This document shows, in pieces, positions 13,805-14,749 of a stretch of 14,749 bases of DNA. Under the pieces are notes generated by a model, which was not told where the DNA came from, made no database searches, and saw only the letters and a list, made by a program, of their open reading frames with translations. Position numbers and translations under genes: made by a program. Each line of letters begins with the position of its first letter. The stretch's first letter is position 1. Origin of the DNA: Lentisphaeria bacterium (lineage in GTDB: Bacteria > Verrucomicrobiota > Lentisphaeria > Oligosphaerales > Oligosphaeraceae); NCBI GenBank assembly GCA_016302725.1, contig JAEDNB010000032.1:1-14749 (forward strand). Direction: 5' to 3'.

Positions 13805-14602
13805 CTACTCCAGCACCAACTCTCCCCAATACTCGTGGAGATGGAAATTCAGGGCCGGCAGCAGGGGATAGGAGAAATTCACGGCGTAGGTGCGGTAGGA
13901 CGAACGGGAGTAGCCCGCCAGGAGAATCTGCCATCCGCGCCCTGGCGCCAGGGGCACCCCTGTCTTCTCCTCCACCAGCGCCTTCGGGATCGTCATGACG
14001 GCGCGCCAGCAGGAATCCCGGTCGGAGGAGTCGTTCAGGGTGCCTTCCACCTCCGCCGCCACCTTCATCTCCGGAAGCACCTTTTGCAGGGCAAGGAAGT
14101 CCACCCCGCCCCAGGAGCGGCTGGGGAAGAAATAGGTTGTCTTATGGCCGGAGGGGGTGGCGTACAACTCCAGGTAGGCATTCCCCTCCTTCGGCTTCAG
14201 GAAGACCTCCATCACATCCCCCAGGAAGAAGTGGAAGAGCTGGTCCTGGGGAACCAGGGAGCAGATGTCGTCATTCTCCACCTGGCATCCCACGTACAGG
14301 TTCTTTTCGTCGTGGAGAAGCCGGACGGTGGCCTTCACCGGGCAGGGCTGGGCATGGACTGCCTGGACGCTCTTCTCCGGCATCCCCTCGGCAGGGTCGT
14401 AGAGGAGAAGGGTGATTGGCGAGGCGCCCTCCCAGGCCTTGTCGCCCTGCCGGGCGTCCACCACAAGGCTCTCCACCCTGCGGGCGACCACGGGAGGGGC
14501 TGGCTCCTGGGACACGGGGAGGTGGAGGCAGCCGGCGGAGAGGAATCCGAGGCAGGCCAGGAGCGCGGGCAGCAGGATGGAGGAGGATGGGCGGGTAGTC
14601 AT
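13805..14602 (-). CDS. Lipoprotein with CBM9-like carbohydrate-binding domain
   Basis: 265-aa predicted lipoprotein. A signal sequence with lipobox-like LSAGC puts the lipidated Cys at residue 25. The rest, about 45-262, reads as one CBM9/DOMON-like domain: GDKAWEGA (53-60), HDEKNLYVGCQVENDD (97-112), GDVMEVFLKP (128-137), YLELYATPSG (143-152) and CWRAVMTIPKALV (198-210). No catalytic domain follows, so it likely binds glycan at the cell surface or in the periplasm. It has the same domain type as the C-terminus of the secreted hydrolase at 5452-8508. The start at 14602 opens the signal peptide; the 39 codons upstream in frame are non-conserved and cover the candidate promoter. No Shine-Dalgarno site. 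No other gene shares its likely transcript in this window. Confidence 0.87.
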   Translation of the reverse strand: MTTRPSSSILLPALLACLGFLSAGCLHLPVSQEPAPPVVARRVESLVVDARQGDKAWEGASPITLLLYDPAEGMPEKSVQAVHAQPCPVKATVRLLHDEKNLYVGCQVENDDICSLVPQDQLFHFFLGDVMEVFLKPKEGNAYLELYATPSGHKTTYFFPSRSWGGVDFLALQKVLPEMKVAAEVEGTLNDSSDRDSCWRAVMTIPKALVEEKTGVPLAPGRGWQILLAGYSRSSYRTYAVNFSYPLLPALNFHLHEYWGELVLE

Positions 14603-14660
14603 GAAATCAAAGTCCAAAAAAGGGGGGGGGAGGAGACGAGAAGGCAGGAAAAACGGGGCT

Positions 14661-14666
14661 AATATA
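14661..14666 (-). promoter_or_regulatory. Candidate -10 element of the CBM9 lipoprotein gene
   Basis: On the minus strand CTATATTAGCC, with TATATT about 59 bases before the ATG. It resembles the -10-like elements of the yeiH-like and GH genes. The -35 is not convincing. Confidence 0.42.
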
Positions 14667-14711
14667 GAATGGCGCGGGAGGTTGGCTACGTGGCGAGGGC
14701 ATATCCCCCCT

Positions 14712-14731
14712 CCCCCCAAAAAAGCGGGGGG
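14712..14731. other. Perfect 6-bp C/G hairpin near the right edge
   Basis: CCCCCC, loop AAAAAAGC, GGGGGG. It lies upstream of the lipoprotein promoter. A similar A6-G8 string occurs at about 14617-14630. It may belong to the end of a gene outside the window; its role is unknown. Confidence 0.4.
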
Positions 14732-14749
14732 AAGCGGGGTGGCTTTGCA

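Noticed and set aside
14612..14632. A6-G8 string as an intrinsic terminator
   Set aside because: No paired stem is formed with adjacent sequence, and it lies in the leader of the lipoprotein gene, not after a gene.
13640..14662. 340-residue plus-strand open frame opposite the lipoprotein gene
   Set aside because: Shadow with no motif. The minus strand has a lipobox and CBM9-like motifs.

Overview
The window is a high-GC piece of a Gram-negative bacterial chromosome. It carries lpxB (lipid A synthesis), several exported proteins and a lipoprotein. The mix of secreted glycoside hydrolases, CBM9-like domains, C-rich non-Shine-Dalgarno leaders and hairpin-rich intergenic repeats suggests a polysaccharide-degrading member of the PVC group (Lentisphaerota/Verrucomicrobiota/Kiritimatiellota type). 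That placement is inference and no marker here proves it.

Left part (1-5136, + strand): a hairpin-rich composite repeat array (1-283) precedes a housekeeping run of four genes: metX (homoserine O-acyltransferase), lpxB (overlapping metX by 4 bases), a WalJ/YycJ-type metallo-beta-lactamase-fold hydrolase, and cca-type tRNA nucleotidyltransferase with an HD domain. A second array of the same family (5137-5452) fills the whole space between cca and the next, convergent gene. The two arrays share a 99-bp core in the same orientation, but their flanking modules are swapped in side and inverted.

Right part (5452-14602): a carbohydrate-utilisation neighbourhood. It holds a large exported TIM-barrel hydrolase-like protein with a C-terminal CBM9-like domain (- strand), a small HTH protein (+), a YeiH/UPF0324-family membrane transporter (-), an exported GH95 alpha-L-fucosidase-type enzyme (+) with its catalytic residues in place, a second small HTH protein (-), and a CBM9-like lipoprotein (-). 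These genes alternate in strand and each appears to have its own promoter. Four share a -10-like CTATRKT element. The two HTH proteins align without gaps through the HTH and a following HxH motif, so they look like diverged paralogues that may control the neighbouring enzyme genes.

No tRNA, rRNA, CRISPR array, transposase or phage gene was seen. The most unusual features are the mirror-arranged repeat arrays, the paralogous HTH pair beside glycosidase genes, and the contrast between genes with C-rich leaders and the few genes with Shine-Dalgarno sites.
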